Shown here: positions 39,362-49,881 of the stretch, piece after piece
Layout: each line of letters starts with the position of its first letter
Position numbering within the stretch: the first letter of the stretch is position 1
Assembly (NCBI RefSeq): GCF_014650955.1
Contig: NZ_BMVY01000009.1
Span: 186,001 to 250,000 of the forward strand
Reading direction: 5' to 3'
Origin: Streptomyces tauricus
GTDB lineage: Bacteria; Actinomycetota; Actinomycetes; Streptomycetales; Streptomycetaceae
Length of the DNA stretch: 64,000 bases
The notes under the pieces: model-generated
Told to the model about the DNA's origin: nothing
The model's input: only the letters and a program-made list of their open reading frames with translations
Databases searched by the model: none
Program-made: the position numbers and the translations under genes

Positions 39362-41250
39362 CCAGCACAGGCACCAGCACGGGCGCCGGTACGGGCACCG
39401 GCACAGGTATACGTCTGCACGCGCCCGCGCCAGGCTGGTCCGTCACCGCCGACGTCGTGGTCGTCGGCTCCGGGGTCGCCGGACTCACCACCGCGCTGCG
39501 CTGCGACGCCGCCGGTCTGCGGACCGTCGTCGTCACCAAGGCCCGCCTCGACGACGGCTCCACCCGCTGGGCCCAGGGCGGCATAGCCGCGGCCCTGGGA
39601 GAGGGCGACACCCCCGAGCAGCACCTCGCCGACACCCTGGTGGCGGGGGTCGGCCTCTGCGACGAGGACGCCGTCCGCACCCTCGTCACCGAGGGCCCCG
39701 ACGCCGTACGCCGTCTCATCGAGACCGGCGCCCACTTCGACGAGTCCGAAGAGGGCGACCTGGAGCTGACCCGCGAGGGCGGCCACCACCGCCGCCGTAT
39801 CGCCCACGCGGGCGGCGACGCGACCGGCGCCGAGATCTCCCGGGCCCTCGTCGAGGCCGTCCGCGCGCGTGGGCTGCGCACGGTCGAGAACGCGCTCGTC
39901 CTGGACCTCCTCACGGACGCCGACGGCCGTACGGCGGGCGTGACCCTGCACGTCATGGGAGAGGGCCAGCACGACGGCGTGGGAGCCGTCCACGCGCCCG
40001 CCGTGGTCCTCGCGACCGGCGGCATGGGCCAGGTCTTCTCGGCGACCACCAACCCGTCGGTGTCCACCGGCGACGGTGTGGCGCTGGCGCTGCGGGCGGG
40101 CGCCGAGGTCTCCGACCTGGAATTCGTGCAGTTCCACCCGACCGTGCTGTTCCTCGGCGCGGACGCGGAGGGCCAGCAGCCGCTCGTCTCCGAGGCGGTC
40201 CGAGGCGAGGGCGCCCACCTCGTCGACGCGCACGGTGAGCGCTTCATGCTGGGGCAGCACGAACTGGCCGAACTGGCGCCCCGGGACATCGTCGCCAAGG
40301 GCATCACGCGGCGCATGCAGGAACAGGGCGCCGAGCACATGTACCTGGACGCCCGGCACTTCGGGGCGCACATGTGGGAGCACCGCTTCCCGACGATCCT
40401 GGCCGCCTGCCGCGCCCACGGCATCGACCCGGTCACCGAGCCGGTCCCGGTCGCCCCGGCCGCCCACTACGCCTCCGGCGGCGTACGCACCGACTCCCGG
40501 GGCCGTACGACCGTGCCGGGCCTGTACGCGTGCGGCGAGGTCGCCTGCACGGGTGTCCACGGAGCCAACCGGCTCGCCTCCAACTCCCTCCTGGAGGGCC
40601 TCGTCTACGCCGAGCGCATCGCGGCGGACATCGCGCACACCCACGAAGGCCACGAAGGGCGAGAGGGGCGAGAGGGGCGCGTAGGGCACGAGTACGGCGA
40701 GCACTCCCACGAGGAGGCCGGGCACGAGGAGGCCGGGCACGACGAGAACCGCCTCCACGCGCGCGTGCCCTCGCCCGCCGCCCGGCCGGAGAAGCCCGAC
40801 CACCCGCTGCTCGCCGCCGAGGCCCGGTTCGCGATCCAGCGGATCATGACCGACGGCGCCGGCGTCCTGCGCTCGGCCGCCTCCCTGGAGATCGCCGCCG
40901 ACCGCCTCCAGCAACTGCACGCCGACGCCCGCGACGCCCTCGACGAGAACGGCAAGACCGCCGAACCCGGCGTCGACACCTGGGAGGCGACCAACCTCCT
41001 GTGCGTGGCCCGCGTCCTGGTGGCCGCCGCCCGCCTCCGTGAGGAGACCCGCGGCTGCCACTGGCGCGAGGACCGGGGCGAACGGGACGACGACAACTGG
41101 CGGCGCCACATCGTCGTACGGCTCAATCCCGACCGGACGCTCGCGGTACACACCACCGACACCGCAGACTTCCCCCCGACACTCCCCACGGCCGCCCGCG
41201 ACTCCGTGCGCACCGAGGGAACCCCCACGCCCAGCCCCCAGGAGCAGTGA
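39358..41250 (+). CDS. nadB: L-aspartate oxidase
   Basis: 630 residues, longer than the usual roughly 540. It oxidises aspartate to iminoaspartate for NAD synthesis. The FAD-binding DVVVVGSGVAGLTTALRCDAAG is followed by GSTRWAQGGIAAALGEGDTPE, EFVQFHPTVLF, EAVRGEGAHLV, APAAHYASGGVRTD, and CTGVHGANRLASNSLLEGLVY. At about 427-467, right after the catalytic domain, there is a His/Glu/Gly-rich insert (HTHEGHEGREG, HEYGEHSHEEAGHEEAGH) encoded by short DNA repeats. GTG 39358 overlaps the panC stop by 4 nt. No obvious NadA is in this operon. Confidence 0.95.
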   Translation: MTSTGTSTGAGTGTGTGIRLHAPAPGWSVTADVVVVGSGVAGLTTALRCDAAGLRTVVVTKARLDDGSTRWAQGGIAAALGEGDTPEQHLADTLVAGVGLCDEDAVRTLVTEGPDAVRRLIETGAHFDESEEGDLELTREGGHHRRRIAHAGGDATGAEISRALVEAVRARGLRTVENALVLDLLTDADGRTAGVTLHVMGEGQHDGVGAVHAPAVVLATGGMGQVFSATTNPSVSTGDGVALALRAGAEVSDLEFVQFHPTVLFLGADAEGQQPLVSEAVRGEGAHLVDAHGERFMLGQHELAELAPRDIVAKGITRRMQEQGAEHMYLDARHFGAHMWEHRFPTILAACRAHGIDPVTEPVPVAPAAHYASGGVRTDSRGRTTVPGLYACGEVACTGVHGANRLASNSLLEGLVYAERIAADIAHTHEGHEGREGREGRVGHEYGEHSHEEAGHEEAGHDENRLHARVPSPAARPEKPDHPLLAAEARFAIQRIMTDGAGVLRSAASLEIAADRLQQLHADARDALDENGKTAEPGVDTWEATNLLCVARVLVAAARLREETRGCHWREDRGERDDDNWRRHIVVRLNPDRTLAVHTTDTADFPPTLPTAARDSVRTEGTPTPSPQEQ

Positions 41251-41255
41251 CAGCA

Positions 41256-42272
41256 GTGAGCACTCCGGACCTTCCCCTCCTCGACGGCGGTGGCTGCGGC
41301 GACGGCTGCGGCTGCGGCGAGTACAGCGCCGACGACGCGGAGTACGCCGAGTACGCCGAGTGCGGGCTCGACCCCGCCCTCGCGCAGCTCCTCACCGACG
41401 CCGGGCTCGACCCCGTCGAGGTCGAGGACATCGCGCATCTGGCCATCGAGGAGGACCTCGACCACGGCGTGGACGTGACCACGGTCGCGACCATCCCCGA
41501 GGAAGCCGTCTCCACCGCCGACTTCACCGCCCGCGAGGCCGGGGTCGTGGCGGGCCTGCGGATCGCCGAGGCGGTCGTCTCCGTCGTCTGCACCGACGAG
41601 TTCGAGGTCGAGCGGCACGTCGACGACGGCGACCGCGTCGAAGCCGGCCAGCGGCTCCTGAGCGTCACGACCCGCACCCGCGACCTGCTGACGGCCGAGC
41701 GCAGCGCCCTGAACCTGCTGTGCCGCCTGTCCGGCATCGCGACGGCCACGCGCGCGTGGGCGGACGTCCTGGAGGGCACCGGCGCCCGCGTGCGGGACAC
41801 CCGCAAGACGACGCCCGGGCTGCGCTCCCTGGAGAAGTTCGCGGTCCGCAGCGGCGGCGGTGTCAACCACCGCATGTCCCTCTCGGACGCGGCCCTCGTC
41901 AAGGACAACCACGTGGTCGCCGCGGGCGGTGTCGCGCAGGCCTTCAAGGCCGTCCGGGAGACCTTCCCCGAGCTGCCGATCGAGGTCGAGGTCGACACCC
42001 TGGACCAGCTGGGCGAGGTCCTGGCCGCGGGCGCCGACCTCATCCTCCTGGACAACTTCACGCCCAGCGAGTGCGAGCAGGCCGTGGCCCTGGTGGGCGG
42101 CCGCGCGCTCCTGGAGGCCTCGGGCCGCCTCACCCTGGACACCGCGGCGGCGTACGCGCGTACGGGCGTCGACTTCCTCGCGGTGGGCGCCCTCACGCAC
42201 TCCTCGCCCATCCTGGACATCGGCCTCGACCTGCGCGACGCCCCCGAGTCGCCCTTGAGCGAGGCTGAGTAG
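41256..42272 (+). CDS. nadC: Nicotinate-nucleotide pyrophosphorylase (quinolinate phosphoribosyltransferase)
   Basis: 338 residues. It converts quinolinate plus PRPP to nicotinate mononucleotide. Seen: IEEDLDHGVDVTTVATIP, TAERSALNLLCRLSGIATATRAW, VRDTRKTTPGLRSLEKFAVRSGGGVNHRMSLSDAALVKDNHV, IEVEVDTLDQ, and ILLDNFTPSE. The extreme N-terminus carries a Cys/Gly cluster (C14, C18, C20 in GGGCGDGCGCGE) plus acidic repeats (DDAEYAEYAE), not part of the usual QPRTase fold. GTG 41256 is chosen (AGGAG 11 nt upstream); GTG 41247 overlaps the nadB stop and is possible. Confidence 0.94.
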   Translation: MSTPDLPLLDGGGCGDGCGCGEYSADDAEYAEYAECGLDPALAQLLTDAGLDPVEVEDIAHLAIEEDLDHGVDVTTVATIPEEAVSTADFTAREAGVVAGLRIAEAVVSVVCTDEFEVERHVDDGDRVEAGQRLLSVTTRTRDLLTAERSALNLLCRLSGIATATRAWADVLEGTGARVRDTRKTTPGLRSLEKFAVRSGGGVNHRMSLSDAALVKDNHVVAAGGVAQAFKAVRETFPELPIEVEVDTLDQLGEVLAAGADLILLDNFTPSECEQAVALVGGRALLEASGRLTLDTAAAYARTGVDFLAVGALTHSSPILDIGLDLRDAPESPLSEAE

Positions 42273-42274
42273 GC

Positions 42275-43072
42275 ATGCTGCTCACGATCGACGTCGGCAA
42301 CACGCACACCGTCCTCGGGCTCTTCGACGGCGAGGACATCGTCGAACACTGGCGCATCTCCACGGACGCGCGCCGCACCGCGGACGAACTGGCCGTGCTC
42401 CTCCAGGGCCTGATGGGCATGCACCCGCTGCTCGGCGACGAGCTGGGCGACGGCATCGACGGCATCGCGATCTGCTCGACCGTCCCCTCGGTCCTGCACG
42501 AGCTGCGCGAGGTGACCCGCCGCTACTACGGGGACGTGCCCGCCGTCCTCGTCGAGCCCGGCATCAAGACGGGCGTCCCGATCCTGATGGACAACCCCAA
42601 GGAGGTCGGCGCCGACCGCATCATCAACGCGGTCGCGGCGGTCGAGCTGTACGGGGGGCCGGCCATCGTCGTCGACTTCGGTACGGCGACGACCTTCGAC
42701 GCGGTGTCCGCGCGCGGGGAGTACGCGGGTGGTGTCATCGCGCCCGGTATCGAGATCTCCGTCGAGGCGCTCGGGGTGCGGGGGGCCCAGCTGCGCAAGA
42801 TCGAGATCGCGAGACCGCGCACGGTCATCGGCAAGAACACCGTCGAGGCGATGCAGTCCGGCATCATCTACGGCTTCGCCGGGCAGGTCGACGGCGTCGT
42901 CCACCGTATGGCCCGCGAACTCGCCGAGGACCCGGACGACGTCACGGTCATCGCCACGGGTGGGCTGGCGCCGATGGTGCTGGGCGAGGCGTCGGTGATC
43001 GACGAGCACGAGCCGTGGCTGACGCTGATCGGGCTGCGGCTGGTGTACGAACGGAACGTCTCCCGCACGTAG
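42275..43072 (+). CDS. coaX: Type III pantothenate kinase
   Basis: 265 residues. It phosphorylates pantothenate, committing it to CoA; type III kinases resist feedback by CoA. Seen: LLTIDVGNTHTVLGLFDGE (P-loop-like), GIAICSTVPSVLHEL, NPKEVGADRIINAVAAVELYGGPAIVVDFGTATTFDAVS, GGVIAPGIEISVEAL, and IYGFAGQVDGVV. ATG 42275 starts 2 bp after the nadC stop. It is the last gene of the operon; a five-copy GGGGCGCGGGGAAC repeat array follows. Confidence 0.96.
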   Translation: MLLTIDVGNTHTVLGLFDGEDIVEHWRISTDARRTADELAVLLQGLMGMHPLLGDELGDGIDGIAICSTVPSVLHELREVTRRYYGDVPAVLVEPGIKTGVPILMDNPKEVGADRIINAVAAVELYGGPAIVVDFGTATTFDAVSARGEYAGGVIAPGIEISVEALGVRGAQLRKIEIARPRTVIGKNTVEAMQSGIIYGFAGQVDGVVHRMARELAEDPDDVTVIATGGLAPMVLGEASVIDEHEPWLTLIGLRLVYERNVSRT

Positions 43073-43146
43073 GCGCTCCGCTTTTGGCGGCCGTTGGTAG
43101 GTGACCGTGAGCGGGCGGGTGCGGGTCCGTTGCGGCTGGGTGCGCA

Positions 43147-43453
43147 GTTCCCCGCGCCCCTGGGTGGGTGGGGTGGGGCCGGTTTGCCACCTGCGGGTCC
43201 GCTGTGGCTGATTGCGCAGTTCCCCGCGCCCCTAGGTGGGTGGGGGTGAGCCGGTGTGCCACCTGCGGGTCCGCTGGGGCTGATTGCGCCGTTCCCCGCG
43301 CCCCTAGGGAGCCGACCCTGACCCCAGCCACGGCCTGGGGACGCGGTCGACCGCGACGAACCCGCACCCACCCCGCCCCGTAGGGGCGCGGGGAACTGCG
43401 CGGCCAGCTGCGGCGGACCCGCACCCGTCCACCCACCTAGGGGCGCGGGGAAC
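43147..43453. repeat. Array of five GTTCCCCGCGCCCC repeats in mirror-image arrangement
   Basis: Three copies in one orientation (43147, 43219, 43291) are followed by two inverted copies (43383, 43440), the same 3+2 plan as at 33990-34282. GTGCGGGTCCGCTGTGGCTG-like spacers recur between copies. They fill most of the 524-bp gap 43073-43596; the rest holds only the promoter region of the next gene. Confidence 0.87.
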
Positions 43454-43596
43454 TGCGCAGGTCAGCCACGGTGGGCCCGTGCCTGTTCGCTCGGTTGCTG
43501 TGGTGTTCCGCGCGGCGTTGCGGGGGTGTGGGGTGGAGCCACGCCGGGGCGTGGGGGTCTGCGGGGTTTGTCTGATTAGCGCGTATCGTCGTGATC

Positions 43597-44235
43597 ATGC
43601 CCACGCCTCACGGATCCCGCGGCGGCATGGCGTTCGGTACGGAGGAGCTGCGTGTGCTCCGACGTGCGCTCGCTCTCGCCCTTCACCCCGGCCCCGCCCC
43701 GGCCCAGGACGTCCAGGACTGCCTCCGCCTGGCGGAGAGCGTCGACGAGGTGACCCGCGAGGGCGCCCGGCTGCGCACCTTCCTGCTGGCCGACCTCGCC
43801 CGCTACCGCGCCGCCCTGCCGGGAACGGCGGCCGGCTATCTGACGCTCATGGAGGAGGCCCTCGGCGCCGGCCACCGCCCGGTCCCCGACGACATGGCCG
43901 CCCTGCGCGCCCTGCGCGGCAACCCCGTGGCGGCCGCCCTCCTCGACCGCTGCGAGACGCTGGTGGAGCAGGACGTGCGCATGCGTCTGGCCCGCCACTC
44001 TGTGCCCGCCTCGCGCACCAGCCCTCGTATGCGCTCCCGTACGCGCCTGACGGCCCTTCCCGGCGGGAAGCCCGCCGAGCGGCCCGCCGGGGAGCCGGCC
44101 TCCCGGCCCGCCCCGGAGACGCCGCCCAAGGACCGTCCCATTCCGACCCCGGGCGAGGTCTTCCCCCCGAAGCGCAAGCCGTCGGCTCCGCAGCCGAGCC
44201 CCGACGGCCCCGCCCGGCGGCTCGCCGCCGTGTAG
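43597..44235 (+). CDS. Conserved hypothetical Streptomyces protein
   Basis: 212 residues, family not recognised by function. The first about 130 residues look folded and helical (FGTEELRVLRRALALALHP, QDCLRLAESVDEVTREGARLRTFLLADLARYRAALPGTAAGYL, GNPVAAALLDRCETLVEQDVRMRL). The remainder is Pro/Lys/Arg-rich and probably disordered. ATG 43597 (MPTPHGSRGG) is preferred to GTG 43591. A TATCGT -10-like word a few bases upstream suggests a leaderless mRNA. It is followed in the same direction by a small membrane protein. Confidence 0.75.
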   Translation: MPTPHGSRGGMAFGTEELRVLRRALALALHPGPAPAQDVQDCLRLAESVDEVTREGARLRTFLLADLARYRAALPGTAAGYLTLMEEALGAGHRPVPDDMAALRALRGNPVAAALLDRCETLVEQDVRMRLARHSVPASRTSPRMRSRTRLTALPGGKPAERPAGEPASRPAPETPPKDRPIPTPGEVFPPKRKPSAPQPSPDGPARRLAAV

Positions 44236-44291
44236 GCGGGTCCGTGACCCCGATCCCCGCCCGCCCCGCAACCCTGGCTACTCTGGACGGC

Positions 44292-44471
44292 ATGGAATAC
44301 GTCTCCGCGCTCGTGCCCCCGGTAGTGATGGCCGTGTTCTTCGTCGGTCTGATCGTGACGATCGTGAAGACCCAGGGCGGTGCCAACAAGGCCAAGGAGG
44401 ACGCGGTCGTCGACGCGGTCCTGGCCCGCGCCGAGCACACCCGCCAGACCCCCCGCGACACCGAGGCCTGA
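44292..44471 (+). CDS. Small single-pass membrane protein
   Basis: 59 residues: MEYVSALVPPVVMAVFFVGLI... forms one TM helix (about 6-25), followed by a charged tail (KTQGGANKAKEDAVVDAVLARAEHTR). It is below the usual annotation cut-off but looks real: ATG 44292 follows GGACGG, its stop is followed by a strong terminator, and the pattern TM plus charged helix is typical of conserved actinobacterial miniproteins. Function unknown. Confidence 0.7.
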   Translation: MEYVSALVPPVVMAVFFVGLIVTIVKTQGGANKAKEDAVVDAVLARAEHTRQTPRDTEA

Positions 44472-44524
44472 GCTCGGCTTCCCGGCCCGCACCGGGCGGG
44501 ACCGCGCACGCCCGCTCACGGAAC

Positions 44525-44565
44525 GGCGTACGACTCATAAGCTTTTCGAGTCGTACGCCCTTTTT
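44525..44565 (+). terminator. Rho-independent terminator
   Basis: A 12-bp perfect stem GGCGTACGACTC/GAGTCGTACGCC (44525-44536, 44548-44559) has an 11-nt loop and a TTTTT tract (44561-44565). It is one of the few classical terminators with a T-tract in this window. Confidence 0.92.
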
Positions 44566-44633
44566 GTTGCTGTTTGTCGCTCAACGCCACGTCCACCACG
44601 TGATCGGTGACATCTCCCCCTATTGTTCTGGCT

Positions 44634-45062
44634 GTGCCTCGCCCATTGGGAGAACTCGAAGACTCGGTCATGACGCGGGTGTGGAAGTGGAACCGCCCGG
44701 TGACCGTACGAGAAGTCCTGGAAGACCTTCAGCAGGAGCGGTCCATCGCCTACACCACGGTGATGACCGTTTTGGACAATCTCCATCAGAAGGGCTGGGT
44801 GCGTCGTGAGGCGGAAGGCCGGGCCTATCGATATGAGGCGGTCTCCACCCGGGCCGCCTACTCGGCCGCACTCATGAACGACGCCTGGACGCAGAGCGAC
44901 AACCCGACCGCCGCTCTCGTCGCCTTCTTCGGCATGATGTCCCCGGAACAGCGCGAAGCACTGCGCGATGCCGTACGTATCGTCCAAGGGCCGGAAACAC
45001 CCCCTGTGCAGAACACGGCCGGCGAGAACCCCGCCGCCGCAGAGGGCACGGCCGGGGGATAG
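44634..45062 (+). CDS. BlaI/MecI/CopY-family transcriptional regulator
   Basis: 142 residues. The winged helix spans VPRPLGELEDSVMTRVWKWNRPVTVREVLEDLQQERSIAYTTVMTVLDNLHQKGWVRREAEGRAYRYEAVS, followed by the dimerisation helices. No BlaR1-like sensor protease follows, so the signal is unknown. GTG 44634 is preferred to the upstream start at 44607 because the family begins here; a TATTGT -10 (44621-44626) then gives an almost leaderless transcript. argA follows after 10 bp. Confidence 0.9.
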   Translation: MPRPLGELEDSVMTRVWKWNRPVTVREVLEDLQQERSIAYTTVMTVLDNLHQKGWVRREAEGRAYRYEAVSTRAAYSAALMNDAWTQSDNPTAALVAFFGMMSPEQREALRDAVRIVQGPETPPVQNTAGENPAAAEGTAGG

Positions 45063-45072
45063 CGTCCGGTTC

Positions 45073-45612
45073 ATGCCAGCAGAGCAGCCCGAAGTCAGCA
45101 CTAATGCCCTCACTGTCCGCCGGGCCAGGACCAGCGATGTCCCGGCGGTTCGCGGCCTCCTTGACTCGTACGTCCGAGGGCGCATCCTGCTCGACAAAGC
45201 GACGGTCACGCTTTACGAGGACATCCAGGAGTTCTGGGTCGCGGAACGCGGTACCGGTCCGAGTTCGGAGGTCGTGGGCTGCGGCGCTCTCCACGTCATG
45301 TGGGAAGACCTCGCGGAAGTGCGCACTCTCGCGGTGAACCCGGTGATGAAGGGGGCGGGGGTAGGTCATCAGTTGCTGGGGAAGTTGCTGGAGACCGCCC
45401 GCTGGCTCGGTGTTCGCCGCGTATTCTGCCTGACCTTCGAAGTCGACTTCTTCGCGAAGCACGGCTTCGTCGAGATCGGTGAGACGCCTGTTGACACCGA
45501 TGTCTACGCCGAGCTGTTGCGTTCCTATGACGAGGGCGTGGCCGAGTTCCTCGGGCTCGAACGAGTGAAACCGAACACCTTGGGCAACAGCCGGATGCTT
45601 CTGCATCTGTGA
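45073..45612 (+). CDS. argA: Amino-acid N-acetyltransferase (short-type N-acetylglutamate synthase)
   Basis: 179 residues, single GNAT domain. TVRRARTSDVPAVRGLLDSY, ILLDKATVTLYEDIQEFWVAE, VVGCGALHVMWEDLAEVRTLAVNP, the acetyl-CoA loop MKGAGVGHQLLGKLL, and VKPNTLGNSRMLLHL correspond closely to what I remember of M. tuberculosis Rv2747 (ArgA), which acetylates glutamate (and uses glutamine) for arginine synthesis. ATG 45073 lies 10 bp after the BlaI-like gene, so co-transcription is likely. No arg operon is nearby. Confidence 0.88.
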   Translation: MPAEQPEVSTNALTVRRARTSDVPAVRGLLDSYVRGRILLDKATVTLYEDIQEFWVAERGTGPSSEVVGCGALHVMWEDLAEVRTLAVNPVMKGAGVGHQLLGKLLETARWLGVRRVFCLTFEVDFFAKHGFVEIGETPVDTDVYAELLRSYDEGVAEFLGLERVKPNTLGNSRMLLHL

Positions 45613-45773
45613 TCGCCTCCGCGTAATACCCCGGACATACCTCCGCTCCCGGCCCGTCGGCCCATGCCCGGTGCCTCTATGTCCGAAACGCGCATGTTTC
45701 CGGTCTTCGGGGGTCCCGTCGGTCTCTCCCAGGGGTTTGTGTTTTTCCATCAAAAGCGGTTTGCTTTCCGACG

Positions 45774-45800
45774 TACTGCAGTAGTGCATATAACAGGGGA
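45774..45800 (+). promoter_or_regulatory. Candidate lsr2 promoter region
   Basis: The 250-bp gap before lsr2 is clearly less GC-rich than its surroundings. It has the palindrome TACTGCAGTA (45774-45783) followed by TATAAC (45789-45794), a plausible -10. An AT-rich promoter would also suit binding by Lsr2 itself. Confidence 0.4.
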
Positions 45801-45862
45801 CACGAAACTGCGGCAGCCGCCGTGGATCCTCGGCCCTGAAGATATCGATGAAAGGAAATCCG

Positions 45863-46198
45863 GTGGCACAGAAGGTTCAGGTCCTTCTTGTCGATGACCT
45901 CGACGGCGGCGAGGCGGACGAGACCGTGACGTTCGCGTTGGACGGCAAGACGTACGAGATCGATCTCACGACTGCCAATGCGGACAAGCTCCGTGGACTT
46001 CTTGAGCCGTACGTCAAGGGCGGCCGTCGTACCGGAGGCCGTGCCTCGGGTGGCCGTGGAAAGGCGCGCGCCGCTTCGGGTGGCAGCCAGGACACCGCGC
46101 AGATCCGTGCCTGGGCGAAGGAGAACGGTTACGAGGTCAATGACCGTGGCCGCGTTCCGGCGTCCATTCGCGAGGCCTACGAGAAGGCCAACGGCTGA
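45863..46198 (+). CDS. lsr2: Lsr2 nucleoid-associated protein
   Basis: 111 residues. Lsr2 is the actinobacterial H-NS-like protein that bridges DNA and silences AT-rich, horizontally acquired and biosynthetic genes. Seen: the N-terminal dimerisation domain AQKVQVLLVDDLDGGEADETV with FALDGKTYEIDLT, a Gly/Arg/Ser-rich linker, and the C-terminal DNA-binding domain with IRAWAKENGYEVNDRGRVPASIREAYEKA containing the AT-hook-like RGR. GTG 45863 follows AAAGGA by 6 nt. The last 22 bp overlap the convergent gene. Confidence 0.97.
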   Translation: MAQKVQVLLVDDLDGGEADETVTFALDGKTYEIDLTTANADKLRGLLEPYVKGGRRTGGRASGGRGKARAASGGSQDTAQIRAWAKENGYEVNDRGRVPASIREAYEKANG

Positions 46199-46827
46199 GC
46201 ACAGCCACGGCGCAGCCGGACGCGATGGCACTCCGAGGCCATCGTCTCCACGAGTCGTACGAGATCGGGGGCGCCCCCACCGCCCCCGCCAAGTGCCGAC
46301 AGGGTCGGCAGCGACGACTCCACCTCGCAGCCGGGCTCAGGGGGCCGCAACCAGACGGCGGCCCCCTGCGAGCCGGCGGCCCCGCCGGGAGTCACCTCAC
46401 CAGCACCAGCCTCGCCGGAGCCCCCGTGCGTGCCGCGGGCCGGACCCGGTGGCAGTGGCGCCTCCACGCGCCCGCCCGAGCCGGTCGCCCCGAGGTCCAG
46501 CGCGAGAGAGCCCCACTCCAGCCAGTCGAGGAGTCCCGGCAGTTCCTCCGCGCTCCCCGCGGCGACGAACAGCCGCATCCGGTCCGCCCGCACGGCCACC
46601 GGAGAGCCCGGCCGCAGATGCCGCAGCGCCGCGTAACCCGCTTCCGCCGGCACCTCCAGGACGTCGAAGCGCAGCCCCGTCAGCAGGTCGACCGGGGTAC
46701 CGGGCACGGTCGCCCACCCCAGTTCGTTCTCGTACCAGTGCCGGACCGTTTCGTCCGGACGGACCGCGGCGGCCGCACGACGGGGCGCGTCGGACGGACG
46801 ACGGGGAAAGGGGACCGTGGAGACCAT
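46177..46827 (-). CDS. SCO3374-like protein of unknown function
   Basis: 216 residues. It resembles the conserved protein found between lsr2 and clpC in Streptomyces. HWYENELGWATVPGTPVDLLTGLRFDVLEVPAEAGYAALRHL has the flavour of the N-terminal bifunctional primase/polymerase fold. A Gly/Pro-rich middle segment leads to a conserved end, EVESSLPTLSALGGGGG and ECHRVRLRRGCAQPLAFS. No catalytic residues were identified. ATG 46827 has a weak ribosome binding site. It is divergent from clpC over 429 bp and overlaps lsr2 by 22 bp. Confidence 0.75.
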   Translation of the reverse strand: MVSTVPFPRRPSDAPRRAAAAVRPDETVRHWYENELGWATVPGTPVDLLTGLRFDVLEVPAEAGYAALRHLRPGSPVAVRADRMRLFVAAGSAEELPGLLDWLEWGSLALDLGATGSGGRVEAPLPPGPARGTHGGSGEAGAGEVTPGGAAGSQGAAVWLRPPEPGCEVESSLPTLSALGGGGGGAPDLVRLVETMASECHRVRLRRGCAQPLAFS

Positions 46828-46932
46828 GCAAGGCCAACCGCCACGGGAGCGCCCGGGTTACGCTGGGTGGTCCGGCATGTGCGAAGGGTGCCCGGAAAGT
46901 GGGCGCCCGGAGGCGGTCGGCGACGCAAGGGT

Positions 46933-46946
46933 GTTCGCCCGTAGCG
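46933..46946 (+). promoter_or_regulatory. Candidate ClgR box in the clpC promoter region
   Basis: GTTCGC-CCGTA-GCG matches the remembered ClgR consensus GTTCGC-N5-GCG. ClgR activates clpP, clpC and lon genes in actinobacteria. It lies in the 429-bp gap (46828-47256) before clpC, about 310 bp from the start codon. I see no second clear site, and no other gene in the gap. Confidence 0.5.
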
Positions 46947-47256
46947 GAGGGAACCGGCGCACTCGGCATGGAGTGTCGGTGCGTACGGGTAAGACATCCC
47001 TAGTGGGAGGGGCGACACGCATGGATCGGGCATCTCGCGTTCGCCATCGGCGTACTGATGGTGGGGGTATCTGTCTGGCCTGCGGGAACATCGTCTCGCA
47101 CCATCGGGTTGGAGCAGATGTCGGCGTTCGGGGTCAGGAGGCCAAGGACGGTGTCGGCAGTTGGAATGAGCGGTCCCCGCTTGCGGGACTAAGCTGCGGA
47201 AGGACAGGGAGGGGAGCGTCCCCTTACTGCCTGACCGCTCTGAGGAGCGATTAACG

Positions 47257-49785
<2,529 letters not shown>

Positions 49786-49810
49786 CCTCCGGGTCCGTCT
49801 GAGAACAACT

Positions 49811-49844
49811 GATGGGGCCGGTGCTTTCGAGCACCGGCCCCATC
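49811..49844 (+). terminator. Strong hairpin terminator after clpC
   Basis: A 15-bp perfect stem GATGGGGCCGGTGCT/AGCACCGGCCCCATC has a TTCG tetraloop. It lies between clpC and the convergent phosphatase. Confidence 0.9.
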
Positions 49845-49881
49845 GGCATGCCGGGGTGACGCGGGCAGGGTGGCCGGCCCG

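Noticed and set aside
42985..43480. Short frames in the repeat array after coaX
   Set aside because: Same repeat-derived peptides as above; no ribosome binding site or conserved composition.
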